Source: Rhodocyclaceae bacterium
GTDB lineage: Bacteria; Pseudomonadota; Gammaproteobacteria; Burkholderiales; Rhodocyclaceae
DNA length: 64,000 bases
NCBI GenBank assembly: GCA_028714035.1
Contig: JAQTNA010000009.1
Coordinates: 1-64,000, forward strand
Direction of reading: 5' to 3'
In this document: positions 43,557 to 53,918 of the stretch, piece by piece
Layout: each line of letters begins with the position of its first letter
How positions within the stretch are numbered: the first letter of the stretch is position 1
Program-made: the position numbers and the translations under genes
The notes under the pieces: model-generated
Told to the model about the DNA's origin: nothing
What the model saw: the letters and a program-made list of their open reading frames with translations, nothing else
The model's database searches: none

Positions 43557-45353
43557 TTAAAACTGGGCTTCTTCCAGTGCCAGGACCGACTCGCCGCCTT
43601 CAAGCATGGTGCGGGCCAGACCGGCGGCCTGGGGCATGACATGGTCGGCGTAGAAGCGGCTGGTGGCAATCTTCGCACGATAGAACGCGGGGTCTCCCGA
43701 GCCTTCCTTCAGCAGGGCATCGGCCGCCAGTGCGGCACGGGCCATCTGCCAGCCGCCGCTGACGACACCCATCAGCTTCAGGAAAGGCACGGAACCGGCC
43801 GCCACCAGGGCGGCCTCCTTGGCGAAATTGGCCAGGATGAAATCCACGCAGGCGGAAACCGCCGCCACGCCTTCCGCCAGGGCCTTCCTGATGGTGGCGA
43901 AATCAGCGCCCTCCTGGGCGGCTAGTTTGGCATCCAGGGCGCTCATTTCGGCGATCACGGCCTTGACGGTGGCGCCATTCTCCCGGGCGATCTTGCGCCC
44001 GATCAGATCCAGGGCCTGGATACCCGTGGTGCCCTCGTAGATGGCGGTGATGCGGGCGTCCCGGTAATGTTGGGCCGCGCCGGTTTCCTCGATGAAACCC
44101 ATGCCGCCGTGAACCTGCACGCCCAAGGACGTGATGTCGTTGGCGTTTTCGGTGCACCAGCCCTTGACCACCGGGATCATGAGGTCGCTGAAAGCCTGGT
44201 TCCGTGCCCGGTCATTGGCGTCGGGGGAGGCGTGTGCATGGTCCAGGGCGGAGGCCACCACATAGGCCAGGGCGCGCATGGCCTCGATCTGCGACTTCAT
44301 CATCATGAGCATGCGGCGTACGTCCGGATGGCGGATGATGGGCACGTCGCCGCCACCCCGGACCCGCATGTCCTTGCCCTGGATGCGATCCTTGGCATAA
44401 GCCAGCGCCTGCTGGTAAGCGCGGTCGGAAATGGCCACGCCTTCCAGGCCCACGGCGATGCGCGCCTCGTTCATCATGATGAACATGTATTCCAGGCCGC
44501 GGTTCTCCTCGCCCACCAGATAGCCTGTGGCGCCGCCGTGGTCACCGAAGACCATGACCGCCGTCGGGCTGGCGTGGATGCCCAGCTTGTGCTCGATGGA
44601 GGCGCACCAGGCGTCGTTCCTCTCGCCCAGGCCGCCATCCGCATTCACCATGAACTTGGGCACGACGAAGAGCGAAATGCCCTTCACGCCGGCGGGGGCG
44701 GTGGGGGTGCGGGCCAGGACCAGGTGCACGATGTTTTCCGCCACGTCGTGCTCGCCCCAGGTGATGAAAATCTTCTGGCCGAAGATCTTGTACGTGCCGT
44801 CCGCCTGGGGTTCGGCCCGACTGCGCACCGCCGCCAGGTCGGAACCGGCGCCCGGCTCGGTCAGGTTCATGGTGCCGGTCCAATGGCCGGAGACCATGTT
44901 GGGCAGGAAGGTCTGCTTCAGTTCATCGCTGCCGGCCAGGGCCAGGGCCTCGATGGCGCCCTGGGTGAGCATGGGACACAGGGAAAAGGCCATGTTCGAG
45001 GCCTTCCACATCTCCCGCACCACCATGGACACCAGTCGGGGCAAGCCTTGACCGCCGTACTCCGGATCGCAGGCCAGGGCGGGCCAGCCGTTATCCACGA
45101 ACTGCTGATAGGCATCCTTGAATCCGGCCGGGGTAGTCACAGCGCCATCCTGCCAACGGCTGCCTTCCTGATCGCCGCTGAAATTGAGAGGCGCCAGGAC
45201 GCCGCCGGCAAACTTGCCGGCCTCTTCCAGGATGGCGTCCACCAGATCCGGGGAAGCCTCCTCGTAGCCGGGCAGCGCCGCAACCCGATCCAGACCGGCC
45301 AGTTCCTTCATCACGAATTGCATGTCCCTGATCGGGGCCGCGTAATTGCTCAT
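43557..45353 (-). CDS. Acyl-CoA dehydrogenase (large, FadE/DmdC-like)
   Basis: A 598-residue FAD enzyme oxidising acyl-CoA to 2-enoyl-CoA. The longer size than the usual ~380 residues comes from an N-terminal lead (YAAPIRDMQFVMKELAGLDR) and a C-terminal extension, as in the group with an extra acyl-CoA dehydrogenase C-terminal domain. FAD/substrate motifs are MNLTEPGAGSDLAAVRSRA and KIFITWGEHDVAENIVHLVL, then GVQVHGGMGFIEETGAAQHY DAR-type end. Electrons go to the EtfAB pair encoded upstream. Repeat B3 separates it from etfA, 170 bp away, yet direction and function suggest one operon. Confidence 0.93.
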   Translation of the reverse strand: MSNYAAPIRDMQFVMKELAGLDRVAALPGYEEASPDLVDAILEEAGKFAGGVLAPLNFSGDQEGSRWQDGAVTTPAGFKDAYQQFVDNGWPALACDPEYGGQGLPRLVSMVVREMWKASNMAFSLCPMLTQGAIEALALAGSDELKQTFLPNMVSGHWTGTMNLTEPGAGSDLAAVRSRAEPQADGTYKIFGQKIFITWGEHDVAENIVHLVLARTPTAPAGVKGISLFVVPKFMVNADGGLGERNDAWCASIEHKLGIHASPTAVMVFGDHGGATGYLVGEENRGLEYMFIMMNEARIAVGLEGVAISDRAYQQALAYAKDRIQGKDMRVRGGGDVPIIRHPDVRRMLMMMKSQIEAMRALAYVVASALDHAHASPDANDRARNQAFSDLMIPVVKGWCTENANDITSLGVQVHGGMGFIEETGAAQHYRDARITAIYEGTTGIQALDLIGRKIARENGATVKAVIAEMSALDAKLAAQEGADFATIRKALAEGVAAVSACVDFILANFAKEAALVAAGSVPFLKLMGVVSGGWQMARAALAADALLKEGSGDPAFYRAKIATSRFYADHVMPQAAGLARTMLEGGESVLALEEAQF

Positions 45354-45384
45354 GGGTAAATCCTTTCAGCCTGAAAAAGGCAAT

Positions 45385-45518
45385 CAATTCACCGCGAAGA
45401 CGCGGAGGCGCTGAGAAAACAAGTCATTGGCAGGAGGGAAACAAGCCTGCACAAGGAGCCAAGAAAGACGGCGTTCTTGCCTTTCCTCCGCGCCTCCGCG
45501 TCTCCGCGGTTCAATTCA
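45385..45518. repeat. Dispersed inverted-repeat element type B, copy 3
   Basis: Left end CAATTCACCGCGAAGACGCG followed by GAGGCGC; right end GCGCCTCCGCGTCTCCGCGG followed by TTCAATT. The ends are almost exact inverses over about 27 bp, with a ~75-bp middle. Lies in the gap between etfA and the acyl-CoA dehydrogenase gene. Confidence 0.8.
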
Positions 45519-45523
45519 ATCCG

Positions 45524-46459
45524 TCAAAGTGCCGCGGTCAGTTCCGGGATGGCGGTAAACAGGTCCGCCACGAGGCCATAGTCCGCCACCTGGAAGATGG
45601 GCGCTTCCGGATCCTTGTTGATGGCCACGATGACCTTGGACTCCTTCATGCCCGCCAGATGCTGGATGGCGCCGGAGATGCCGACGGCGATGTAGAGCTG
45701 GGGCGCCACGATCTTGCCGGTCTGCCCCACCTGGTAATCATTGGGCACGAAGCCCGCATCCACCGCGGCGCGGGAGGCGCCCAGGGCGGCGCCGAGCTTG
45801 TCCGCCAGCGGCTCCAGGAGCTTGTGATAGTTCTCGCCGCTGCCCAGGCCCCGGCCGCCGGACACCACGACCTTGGCCGCGCCCAGTTCCGGACGGGCGG
45901 AGACGGTCAGTTCCCGGCTCACCACCTTGGAGATGCCCAGGTCCGGGCCGGCAGCCAGCGCCTCGACTGGTGCCGAGCCGCCCTCGCCCGCCGCATCGAA
46001 GCCGGTGGGACGCACGGTGATGACCTTGACCGCATCGGCGGACTTCACCGTGGCCAGGATGTTGCCCGCGTAGATGGGGCGCACGAAAGTATCGGCAGAC
46101 TCCACCGCGACGATGTCGGAGACCTGGGCCACATCCAGGAGCGCCGCCACCCGGGGCATGAAGTTCTTGCCCTGACTGGAAGCCGCAGCCAGCACATGGC
46201 TGTAGCCGCCGGCCTGGGCGGTGGCGACGACCAGGGCCGCCAGGTTTTCGGCCAGCTGATCGCCGTAGTGGGCCGCATCGGCCACCAGCACCTTCGCCAC
46301 TCCGGCGAGCCTGGCGGCGGCGTCTGCCGCCGGCCCACAGCCGGAACCGGCCACCAGCACGTGAATGTCACCGCCGATTTTCGCGGCGGCCGTCAGGGTG
46401 TTGAGGGTCGCCGCCTTGAGCCGGGCGTTGTCGTGTTCGGCAATGAGAAGAATGGCCAT
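45524..46459 (-). CDS. etfA: Electron-transfer flavoprotein alpha subunit
   Basis: A 311-residue subunit carrying the FAD of ETF. The N-terminal part ([20 protein letters not shown]) resembles the nucleotide-binding ETF fold. The C-terminal FAD domain has the family marker [20 protein letters not shown], then [20 protein letters not shown], then [17 protein letters not shown]. With EtfB it accepts electrons from acyl-CoA dehydrogenases. Its ATG overlaps the etfB stop by 1 bp, so the subunits are made in balance. Confidence 0.97.
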   Translation of the reverse strand: MAILLIAEHDNARLKAATLNTLTAAAKIGGDIHVLVAGSGCGPAADAAARLAGVAKVLVADAAHYGDQLAENLAALVVATAQAGGYSHVLAAASSQGKNFMPRVAALLDVAQVSDIVAVESADTFVRPIYAGNILATVKSADAVKVITVRPTGFDAAGEGGSAPVEALAAGPDLGISKVVSRELTVSARPELGAAKVVVSGGRGLGSGENYHKLLEPLADKLGAALGASRAAVDAGFVPNDYQVGQTGKIVAPQLYIAVGISGAIQHLAGMKESKVIVAINKDPEAPIFQVADYGLVADLFTAIPELTAAL

Positions 46460-47208
46460 CAGATCACCTTCGCTTCGTTCTTGAGTTTATCCACCAGGGC
46501 GGCCACGTCGGCCACCATGGCACCGGCCTTGCGCTTGGCAGGCTCCGCCACCTTCAGGGTGGCGAGGCGGGGCGCCACGTCCACGCCCAGGTCGGCGGGC
46601 TTGACTGTGACGAGAGGCTTCTTCTTCGCCTTCATGATGTTGGGCAGGGTGGCGTAACGCGGCTCGTTCAGCCGCAGGTCCGTGGTCACCACCGCGGGCA
46701 GGCTCACTTCCAGGGTCTCGGTGCCGCCATCCACTTCCCGGGCCACCTTGGCCTTGCCATCCACCACCGTTACCTTGGAGGCGAATACGGCCTGGGGCCA
46801 GCCCATGAGAGCCGCCAGCATCTGGCCGGTCTGGCTGGAATCGTCGTCAATGGCCTGCTTGCCGAGAATCACGAGTTGCGGGGCTTCCTGTACGGCCAGA
46901 GCCTTGAGCAGCTTGGCCACGGCCAGCGGTTGCAGTTCCACGTCGGTCTCCACCAGGATGGCCCGGTCGGCGCCGAGCGCCAGGGCGGTGCGCAGGGTTT
47001 CCTGGCAGGCCGGCAGGCCGCAGCTCACCACCACCACTTCCGTGGCGATGCCGGCTTCCTTCAGCCGCATGGCTTCCTCCACGGCGATCTCATCGAAGGG
47101 GTTCATGGCCATCTTGACGTTGGCCAGATCCACCGCGCTGCCATCGGCCTTGACCCGCGGCCGAACGTTGTAATCAATGACCCGTTTGACGGGAACGAGA
47201 ATCTTCAA
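46459..47208 (-). CDS. etfB: Electron-transfer flavoprotein beta subunit
   Basis: A 249-residue subunit that binds AMP and faces the dehydrogenase partner. It begins [20 protein letters not shown], has the recognition-loop region [20 protein letters not shown], and the signature [27 protein letters not shown] ending (here [20 protein letters not shown]). The start codon is TTG at 47208, chosen because a perfect AGGAGG stands upstream and the product matches family starts. First gene of the etfBA operon, facing a TetR gene, with operator palindromes in the promoter. Confidence 0.97.
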   Translation of the reverse strand: MKILVPVKRVIDYNVRPRVKADGSAVDLANVKMAMNPFDEIAVEEAMRLKEAGIATEVVVVSCGLPACQETLRTALALGADRAILVETDVELQPLAVAKLLKALAVQEAPQLVILGKQAIDDDSSQTGQMLAALMGWPQAVFASKVTVVDGKAKVAREVDGGTETLEVSLPAVVTTDLRLNEPRYATLPNIMKAKKKPLVTVKPADLGVDVAPRLATLKVAEPAKRKAGAMVADVAALVDKLKNEAKVI

Positions 47209-47323
47209 TCTTGCCTCCTGTATGTCAGCTCCGGCATGACCGGCCCTGCTCCGAGAACCGTGCGAATCGCTGCCCGCGTCGCACCCGATTGTTTGACACC
47301 GCCGCCGCCTTGGCGCAAACTTT

Positions 47324-47341
47324 CCATACGGTGCCGAATGG
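47324..47341. promoter_or_regulatory. TetR-type operator, imperfect copy
   Basis: CCATACGGTGCCGAATGG is an imperfect palindrome, centred 21 bp (two helical turns) from the perfect site at 47346-47361. Presumed second binding site of the divergent TetR regulator, downstream of the predicted etf start point. Confidence 0.6.
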
Positions 47342-47345
47342 TGTG

Positions 47346-47361
47346 CATACGGTACCGTATG
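47346..47361. promoter_or_regulatory. TetR-type operator, perfect palindrome
   Basis: CATACGGTACCGTATG is a perfect 16-bp palindrome overlapping the predicted -10 box of the etfB promoter. Bound repressor would block transcription of the fatty-acid oxidation operon. Assignment to the neighbouring TetR gene is inference from position. Confidence 0.7.
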
Positions 47362-47377
47362 GTGTTTTCGTTGTCAA
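47349..47377 (-). promoter_or_regulatory. Predicted promoter of etfBA
   Basis: A consensus -35 TTGACA (47372-47377) is followed, 17 bp on, by TACCGT (47349-47354), a poor -10 that lies within the operator palindrome. The mRNA would begin about 130 nt before etfB. Confidence 0.5.
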
Positions 47378-47478
47378 CATGCAACGATAAATTTTATTGA
47401 GGGCATCATCCTCGGGGCCGGGCGACAGCGCAAGGCACATCGAAGGCGTGGTGAATGATGACGAGGAATACGCGGATC

Positions 47479-48078
47479 ATGGCCAGGGACAGCACCGTCA
47501 AGAAGGACAAGATGGACCGGGAGGCCTGGATACAGGCCGCCACGGAGGTCCTGGGCGAGGAAGGCATCAGCGGCGTGCGGGTGGAAGTGCTGGCCAAGCG
47601 TTTCAGCGTGACCAAGGGCAGTTTCTACTGGCACTTCAAGGACCGGCAGGATCTGCTCAGCGCCATGCTGGAGACCTGGCGCGAAGGCCGCATCAAGGAC
47701 ATCCTGAAGCAGACCGAATCCTCCCCGGGCCAGGAAGCGGAGCGCACCAAGCACGTGATCGAGGTCTATTCCGCGGCAAAAAACCGCAAAGGCATGCAGA
47801 TCGAACTGGCGATGAGGGACTGGGCCAGGCGCGATGCCGCGTGCGCCGCCGTGGTGGAGGAAGTGGATCGCATCCGCCTGGAATGCGCGGGCAAACTGTT
47901 CCTGGCCAGCGGTTGTAGCGAACAGGAAGCAGCCACCCGCAGCCTCTTGCTCTATGCCTACGTGTTCGGCCAGAGCCTCATGTCCGGCACCCCGCCCGCG
48001 GTGGACCTGGCTGCCTGCAAGACCCGCATCAAGGACATCATCTCGGGACGGTCCCTGACAACGCCACCCGGGTTGTAG
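47479..48078 (+). CDS. TetR-family regulator, probably of fatty-acid oxidation
   Basis: A 199-residue repressor-type protein. The N-terminal helix-turn-helix is classic TetR: AWIQAATEVLGEEGISGVRV followed by LAKRFSVTKGSFYWHFKDRQ (about residues 17-58). The C-terminal half is a ligand-binding helical domain; relatives near etf/acyl-CoA genes respond to acyl-CoA. Position, divergent from etfBA with two palindromes between, suggests that it represses the etfBA-dehydrogenase-ligase operon and itself. Start: ATG 47479 is taken, with GAGGA about 12 nt upstream; 47455 and 47458 are alternatives. It converges with cysS. Confidence 0.87.
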   Translation: MARDSTVKKDKMDREAWIQAATEVLGEEGISGVRVEVLAKRFSVTKGSFYWHFKDRQDLLSAMLETWREGRIKDILKQTESSPGQEAERTKHVIEVYSAAKNRKGMQIELAMRDWARRDAACAAVVEEVDRIRLECAGKLFLASGCSEQEAATRSLLLYAYVFGQSLMSGTPPAVDLAACKTRIKDIISGRSLTTPPGL

Positions 48079-48112
48079 CGCGGCGGCTCGGGCCGCACGC
48101 CTGGCACCAAGC

Positions 48113-49501
<1,389 letters not shown>

Positions 49502-49616
49502 TGTCGGAGCTTTACTGATGAGCAGGCGGGGCGGCCAAGGGAAGCAAACGCGGAGCCGGGATCTTGCTAAAATAGACCCCTTCTCATGAACCGCTACGGA
49601 ATCCGCGCAGTATAGC

Positions 49617-50225
49617 ATGATGCCCAATCGCCCCTTTGTCGCCCCGTCCGCCAGGGCAATGCTTCTGATCAGCCTGTGGCTGTCCAGCGCTTCCGCCGCC
49701 TTCGCCCAGGTCTCGGCCCAGCCCGCCCTGGCAGCGTCCGTCCTGTTCCCCTCGCCGGCTCCGGCCCCGCAGAAGGTGACGCCACTGACGGAGGCGGGGC
49801 AACTGGAACGCCAGGGGCGTTACGCGGAGGCCCTGGTGAAGATCGAAGGCGTCATTGCGGCGGAGCCCGGCGAGGTCCGGCCGCGCTTCCTCAAGGGCGT
49901 CATCCTGATGAACATGAATCGCCAGAACGATGCCATCGCCCAGTTCGAGACCTTGCGCGATGAATTCCCGGAGCTTCCGGAGACCTACAACAACCTGGCC
50001 GTGCTTTACATGCGCCAGGGCCGCGTGGAACAGGCCCGCAGCACCCTCGAGATCGCGGTGCGCGCCAACCCCGCCTATGCCGTGGCCCACGAGAACCTGG
50101 GCGACATCTATGCTCGTATGGCGGCCGGTGAATATGCGCAAGCCGGAGGCAATGCGGCGCGCAAGTTACAGTTGGTGCGTGAGATCATCACTCCCGCCCC
50201 AGTCATACCCGCCCCGGCCAAGTAA
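49617..50225 (+). CDS. Exported tetratricopeptide-repeat protein
   Basis: A 202-residue protein with a signal peptide (about 1-30, [18 protein letters not shown]) and about three TPR units ([60 protein letters not shown]). TPRs mediate protein contacts; the mature protein should be periplasmic. It precedes two cyclophilin genes by 50 bp in the same direction, as often seen in Betaproteobacteria, hinting at a shared role in periplasmic folding. Two Met codons (49617, 49620) are possible starts. A TAAAAT box (49568-49573) may be its -10. Confidence 0.8.
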   Translation: MMPNRPFVAPSARAMLLISLWLSSASAAFAQVSAQPALAASVLFPSPAPAPQKVTPLTEAGQLERQGRYAEALVKIEGVIAAEPGEVRPRFLKGVILMNMNRQNDAIAQFETLRDEFPELPETYNNLAVLYMRQGRVEQARSTLEIAVRANPAYAVAHENLGDIYARMAAGEYAQAGGNAARKLQLVREIITPAPVIPAPAK

Positions 50226-50275
50226 GCCTCGCGCCCCGGAACGCCGAAATCCCCACCTGAAGAGGACAGCCTCCC

Positions 50276-50860
50276 ATGAAATTTCTTGTACGCGCCTTCG
50301 CCTTTCTCCTGATGCTCGGCGTCAACCTGTCAGCCCTTGCCGCCAATCCCCAGGTGGAACTGAAGACCAACAAGGGAACCCTCGTCCTCGAACTCTACCC
50401 GGACAAGGCGCCCAAGAGCGTCGCCAACTTCCTGCAATACGTGAAGGATGGTTTCTATGCCGGCACCATCTTTCACCGGGTCATTCCCGGCTTCATGATC
50501 CAGGGCGGCGGCTTCGATGCCAAGATGAAGCAGAAGGCGACGCGCGCGCCCATCCCCAACGAAGCCAGCAATGGCCTGAAGAACGACGCGGGCACCATCG
50601 CCATGGCCCGGACCAACAACCCGAATTCCGCCACGGCGCAATTCTTCATCAACCTGGTGGATAACACCGGCCTCAACGCCCCTGCCCCCGATGGCTACGG
50701 CTACGCGGTGTTCGGCAAGGTGGTCAAGGGGGCCGAGGTGGTCCAGGCCATCGGCAACGCCTCCACCGGAACCTTCCCCGTCGACCGGGGCATGTTCGAG
50801 AACGTGCCGGACAAGCCCATCATCATCGAATCCGCAAAACTTCTGACCCCAAGCAAATAA
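50276..50860 (+). CDS. Periplasmic cyclophilin-type peptidyl-prolyl isomerase
   Basis: A 194-residue PpiA-type foldase with a signal peptide (about 1-22, [13 protein letters not shown]). Cyclophilin core: [20 protein letters not shown], the active region [20 protein letters not shown] (catalytic Arg in FHRV) and [13 protein letters not shown]. It should isomerise prolines in exported proteins. A clear GAGGA site precedes the ATG. Second of three co-directed genes (TPR, ppiA-type, ppiB); it is about 60% alike to the following gene by eye, suggesting an ancestral duplication with gain of a signal peptide. Confidence 0.93.
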   Translation: MKFLVRAFAFLLMLGVNLSALAANPQVELKTNKGTLVLELYPDKAPKSVANFLQYVKDGFYAGTIFHRVIPGFMIQGGGFDAKMKQKATRAPIPNEASNGLKNDAGTIAMARTNNPNSATAQFFINLVDNTGLNAPAPDGYGYAVFGKVVKGAEVVQAIGNASTGTFPVDRGMFENVPDKPIIIESAKLLTPSK

Positions 50861-50870
50861 AGGACCATCC

Positions 50871-51362
50871 ATGATCAAGCTGCATACCAATCTCGGCACC
50901 ATCACCCTGGAACTGGACGCGGAGAAGGCACCGTTATCCGTCAAGAACTTCATCTCCTACGTGGAATCCGGCCACTACGACAACACCATCTTTCACCGGG
51001 TCATCTCCAATTTCATGATCCAGGGCGGCGGCTTCGAGCCGGGCATGAAGCAGAAGGGCACTCAGGAGCCGATCAACAACGAGGCGCATAATGGCCTGAA
51101 GAACGACAAGTACACCGTTGCCATGGCCCGCACCAGCGACCCCCATTCCGCCACGGCCCAGTTCTTCATCAACGTCGCCGACAACGGCTTCCTCAACCAC
51201 ACCGCCCCCACCGCCAACGGCTGGGGCTATGCCGTGTTCGGCAAGGTCGTGGAAGGCCAGGACGTGGTGGACAAGATCAAGTCCGTGAAGACCGGCAACG
51301 CCGGTTTCCACCAGGACGTGCCCAAGGAAGACGTCATCATCGAGAAGGCGGAAGTGGTCTGA
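50871..51362 (+). CDS. ppiB: Cytoplasmic cyclophilin PpiB
   Basis: A 163-residue peptidyl-prolyl isomerase without signal peptide. Markers are [20 protein letters not shown] at the start, [20 protein letters not shown] and [18 protein letters not shown], all complete. It follows the exported paralogue by 10 bp with a good ribosome-binding site (AAAGGA). The lpxH gene lies downstream across repeat H3, matching a common betaproteobacterial order. Confidence 0.95.
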   Translation: MIKLHTNLGTITLELDAEKAPLSVKNFISYVESGHYDNTIFHRVISNFMIQGGGFEPGMKQKGTQEPINNEAHNGLKNDKYTVAMARTSDPHSATAQFFINVADNGFLNHTAPTANGWGYAVFGKVVEGQDVVDKIKSVKTGNAGFHQDVPKEDVIIEKAEVV

Positions 51363-51364
51363 TT

Positions 51365-51468
51365 CAGTTGTCAGGTATCAGTTGCCAGTTGTCAGTCATG
51401 TTTCCGCGCGCTTTGCGCGCGCATTTTCACCCTGATACCTGAACTCTGATGCCTGACCTACTGATCTC
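51365..51468. repeat. Heptanucleotide-period repeat H3
   Basis: Left arm CAGTTGT-CAGGTAT... (five units), centre palindrome GCGCGCTTTGCGCGCGC, right arm CTGATAC-CTGAACT... (four to five units). The right arm runs into lpxH, so the lpxH start codon lies within unit CTGATGC. It begins 2 bp after the ppiB stop. Confidence 0.7.
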
Positions 51469-52171
51469 CGATCTCCACCTCTGTCCCAGCCGGCGGGATG
51501 TGACCGGCGCTTTCCTGGATTTCCTGGAAGGACGGGCCAGGCAGGCCCGGGCGCTGTACATCCTGGGCGACCTGTTCGAATACTGGGTCGGAGACGACTG
51601 CCTGGAAAGTGACGCCTTCGGCTCCGGCATCGTCCGGGCGCTCGCCGGACTCGTGCGAAGCGGCGTCCCCGGCTATCTCATGGTCGGCAACCGGGATTTC
51701 CTGATCGGCCCGGCGTTCGCCCGCGCATCCGGCCTCACCCTTCTGTCCGATCCGACGCTGATCGAACTTTCCGGCGTGCCGACCTTGCTCATGCACGGCG
51801 ACAGCCTGTGCTCGGATGACACCGCCTACCAGGCCTTCCGTGCGCTCAGTCGGAGCCCGGAGTGGCAGTCCGGGTTCCTCTCCCGTCCGCTCACGGAACG
51901 GCACGCCATGGCCGAGGCCTACCGGCGCCAGAGCGAGGAAGAGAAGGCGGGCAAGGCGAGCGCCATCATGGATGTGAATCCGGAAGCCGTGGCGCAGGCC
52001 CTGCGCCGCCACGGCTACCCGCGCCTGATCCATGGCCACACCCACCGCCCCGCCCGACACGAGCACGAGGTGGATGGGCGATGCTGCGAACGCTGGGTGC
52101 TGCCGGACTGGAAAGACCGTGCGGTCTGGCTGGAGTGCGGCGCCGAAGGCTGCGTCAAGGAAGCCGGTTAG
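51449..52171 (+). CDS. lpxH: UDP-2,3-diacylglucosamine hydrolase LpxH
   Basis: Fourth step of lipid A synthesis: releases UMP to give lipid X. The 240-residue product belongs to the calcineurin-like phosphoesterases. Metal motifs: LLISDLHLCPSR (D-x-H, residues 3-14), YILGDLFEYWVGDD, MVGNRDFL, LMHGDSLCSDD and the final LIHGHTHRPARH. All ligands are present. The start codon is inside the arm of repeat H3 and no Shine-Dalgarno is seen, so translation may depend on that leader or on coupling. Homologues begin at the same place, a few residues before the first motif. Confidence 0.94.
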   Translation: MPDLLISDLHLCPSRRDVTGAFLDFLEGRARQARALYILGDLFEYWVGDDCLESDAFGSGIVRALAGLVRSGVPGYLMVGNRDFLIGPAFARASGLTLLSDPTLIELSGVPTLLMHGDSLCSDDTAYQAFRALSRSPEWQSGFLSRPLTERHAMAEAYRRQSEEEKAGKASAIMDVNPEAVAQALRRHGYPRLIHGHTHRPARHEHEVDGRCCERWVLPDWKDRAVWLECGAEGCVKEAG

Positions 52172-52202
52172 CTCGGAAATCAGGCGCCGCCTTGCCACCC
52201 GT

Positions 52203-53114
52203 TCATGCAAAGGGATTCGCCAGGCGCAGCAGATCGAAAACGGTGTGGGCGCCGGGGTAGTAGTACTGGCTGACCCCGGCGAAGACCAGGGCGAGTACGA
52301 AGATCAGCGCGAACGGAATGCGCGTGTCGTGCCAGACGCTGCCCGCCCAGTCCTCGGCACCGATGCGGCGAGAGGCGCGGTGCAACCCGCCGCTCAGGGC
52401 ACCGGCAAGCACGGCGTCGGCCAGGATGGTGGGCGCCGCATAGACCACATAGACCGCAGAACCAAAAATCACCGCCACCAACGCGGCCAGCGCCACCAAC
52501 GCCAGCCAGCCGTCACCGTCGCCTCCTCCTCCACCGCCGCCACTCGAACCGCTGTCGCCGAGGCTGAAGCTGCCGAACGATGAATCGGAGCCACCGCTCA
52601 CGGGAGCCTCCCCGCCGACGAAAGCACTGGAACCGCTGCCGCCCAGCGCGGGCTCGTCAAAAGACCCGGAAGAGCCGCCGCCCCCGAACGAACCGCCGCC
52701 GCCTTCGAACGAAGGACCGGACGAGCCGCCGCCCCAGGAGCCGCCACCTCCGGAACCGGAATTGCCGCCGGAGAAGCTTCCGCCCTGCGACGACTGTCCG
52801 CTGGATGACAGGACAGCGTATCCGGCCAGGGCCAGCCAGATGCGGATGCCGAGGAAGAACGCGCCGTAGGCCGCGAGGATCATCAGCGGATAGCGCCAGA
52901 GCATGGACGTGACGCCCACCCAGAAGAGGAGTTTCGTCGCGATCAGGCCGGCGCCGAAGCAGGCCGAGAGGATCAACAGCATGTCCATGCGCACATGGGA
53001 ACGGTCCGCGAATTTTTTTACCAGGCGGTCCCGCAGCCGCTCCACGGAACGAGCCGATTCAACGGGGCCATCGGAATTCTCGCCTCTGGCAGTCGGTTTT
53101 CTGGGCTTGTTCAT
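52203..53114 (-). CDS. Gly/Ser-rich membrane protein of unknown function
   Basis: A 303-residue protein. A charged N-terminus (about 1-50) is followed by two membrane helices (LLILSACFGAGLIATKLLFW and YPLMILAAYGAFFLGIRIWL), then about 100 residues made almost wholly of Gly and Ser with a few Phe and Trp (GGSWGGGSSGPSFEG), then further helices (ALVALAALVAVIFGSAVYVV and PFALIFVLALVFAGVSQYYY). The Gly-rich loop resembles the tails of TPM/YgcG-type proteins, but no matching domain is present. ATG 53114 has GAGGAG upstream. It stands beside the PgeF-like gene in the same direction, with a 78-bp gap. Confidence 0.7.
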   Translation of the reverse strand: MNKPRKPTARGENSDGPVESARSVERLRDRLVKKFADRSHVRMDMLLILSACFGAGLIATKLLFWVGVTSMLWRYPLMILAAYGAFFLGIRIWLALAGYAVLSSSGQSSQGGSFSGGNSGSGGGGSWGGGSSGPSFEGGGGSFGGGGSSGSFDEPALGGSGSSAFVGGEAPVSGGSDSSFGSFSLGDSGSSGGGGGGGDGDGWLALVALAALVAVIFGSAVYVVYAAPTILADAVLAGALSGGLHRASRRIGAEDWAGSVWHDTRIPFALIFVLALVFAGVSQYYYPGAHTVFDLLRLANPFA

Positions 53115-53192
53115 GGGGCACTCCTCTAAAATGATCCGCTTTAAGACAACTGGCGGGTGCTTCTGAACTGCGATGCTTGGAAACAACCCGAG

Positions 53193-53918
53193 TCAGTCGG
53201 AAAGCCACACCAGGCTCGCCATGCGGCCGGTGACGCCATCCCGGCGAAAGGAATAGAAGCGCTCCGGATCACCGAAGGTGCATAGGCCGCCACCCCAGGT
53301 TCCGGCAACGCCCAGGACCGCCAGGCGCTGCCGGGCGAGCAGGTAGAGATCGCCCAGCCATCTGCCCTCCCTTTCCCGGAAGGCCAGGGCCGCCTCCGGA
53401 TCGTGCTCCGTGAAGGCCTGGCGCACCTCGGCGCCCACCTCGAAGGCCTCCGGGCCGATGGCCGGCCCCAGCCAGGCGAGCACTTCCCCAGGCGCCACGC
53501 CCATGGCCGCCACGGCGGACTCGATCACCCCCGCGCACAGGCCGCGCCACCCGGCATGGGCCGCGGCGACCACCGTGCCGGCCCGGTCGCACAAGAGCAC
53601 CGGCAGGCAGTCGGCGGTCATGACGGCACAGGCCGCACCGGGCAGGCGGGAGACCGAGCCGTCGGCGGCGGCACCCGGCACCGCCGACCCCGCCACGGCG
53701 ATAGCCGTGCCGTGCACCTGGTTCAGCCAGAGGGGCCGCGCGCCCGTTGCCCCCGCCAGGATATCCCGGTTTCGCGCCACGCATTCCGGATCGTCACCCA
53801 CGTGATTTCCCAGATTCATCGAGGCATAAGGGGTGGGACTCACGCCCCCGGCGCGCGTGGTGGACAGGGCGCGGACGTTGCCGGGGGCAGGCCAGTCGGG
53901 AAGAATCCAGTCGTTCAC
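53193..53918 (-). CDS. pgeF: Multicopper-like (laccase-domain) protein PgeF/YfiH
   Basis: A 241-residue protein of the YfiH/YlmD family, reported to correct peptidoglycan errors or act as a purine nucleoside phosphorylase/oxidoreductase. Conserved zinc/copper His and Cys residues are in LWLNQVHGTAI, CAVMTADCLPVLLCDRAG and AAAHAGWRGLCAGVIESAV. The start codon is GTG 53918, overlapping the stop of the uracil-DNA glycosylase gene (GTGA), so the two are coupled. In many proteobacteria the gene follows rluD/bamD; here it follows nagZ and the glycosylase. Confidence 0.92.
   Translation of the reverse strand: MNDWILPDWPAPGNVRALSTTRAGGVSPTPYASMNLGNHVGDDPECVARNRDILAGATGARPLWLNQVHGTAIAVAGSAVPGAAADGSVSRLPGAACAVMTADCLPVLLCDRAGTVVAAAHAGWRGLCAGVIESAVAAMGVAPGEVLAWLGPAIGPEAFEVGAEVRQAFTEHDPEAALAFREREGRWLGDLYLLARQRLAVLGVAGTWGGGLCTFGDPERFYSFRRDGVTGRMASLVWLSD

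Noticed and set aside
38307..45518. CRISPR array
   Set aside because: The repeats are few, kilobases apart, inverted-terminal and without regular spacers; no cas genes are present.
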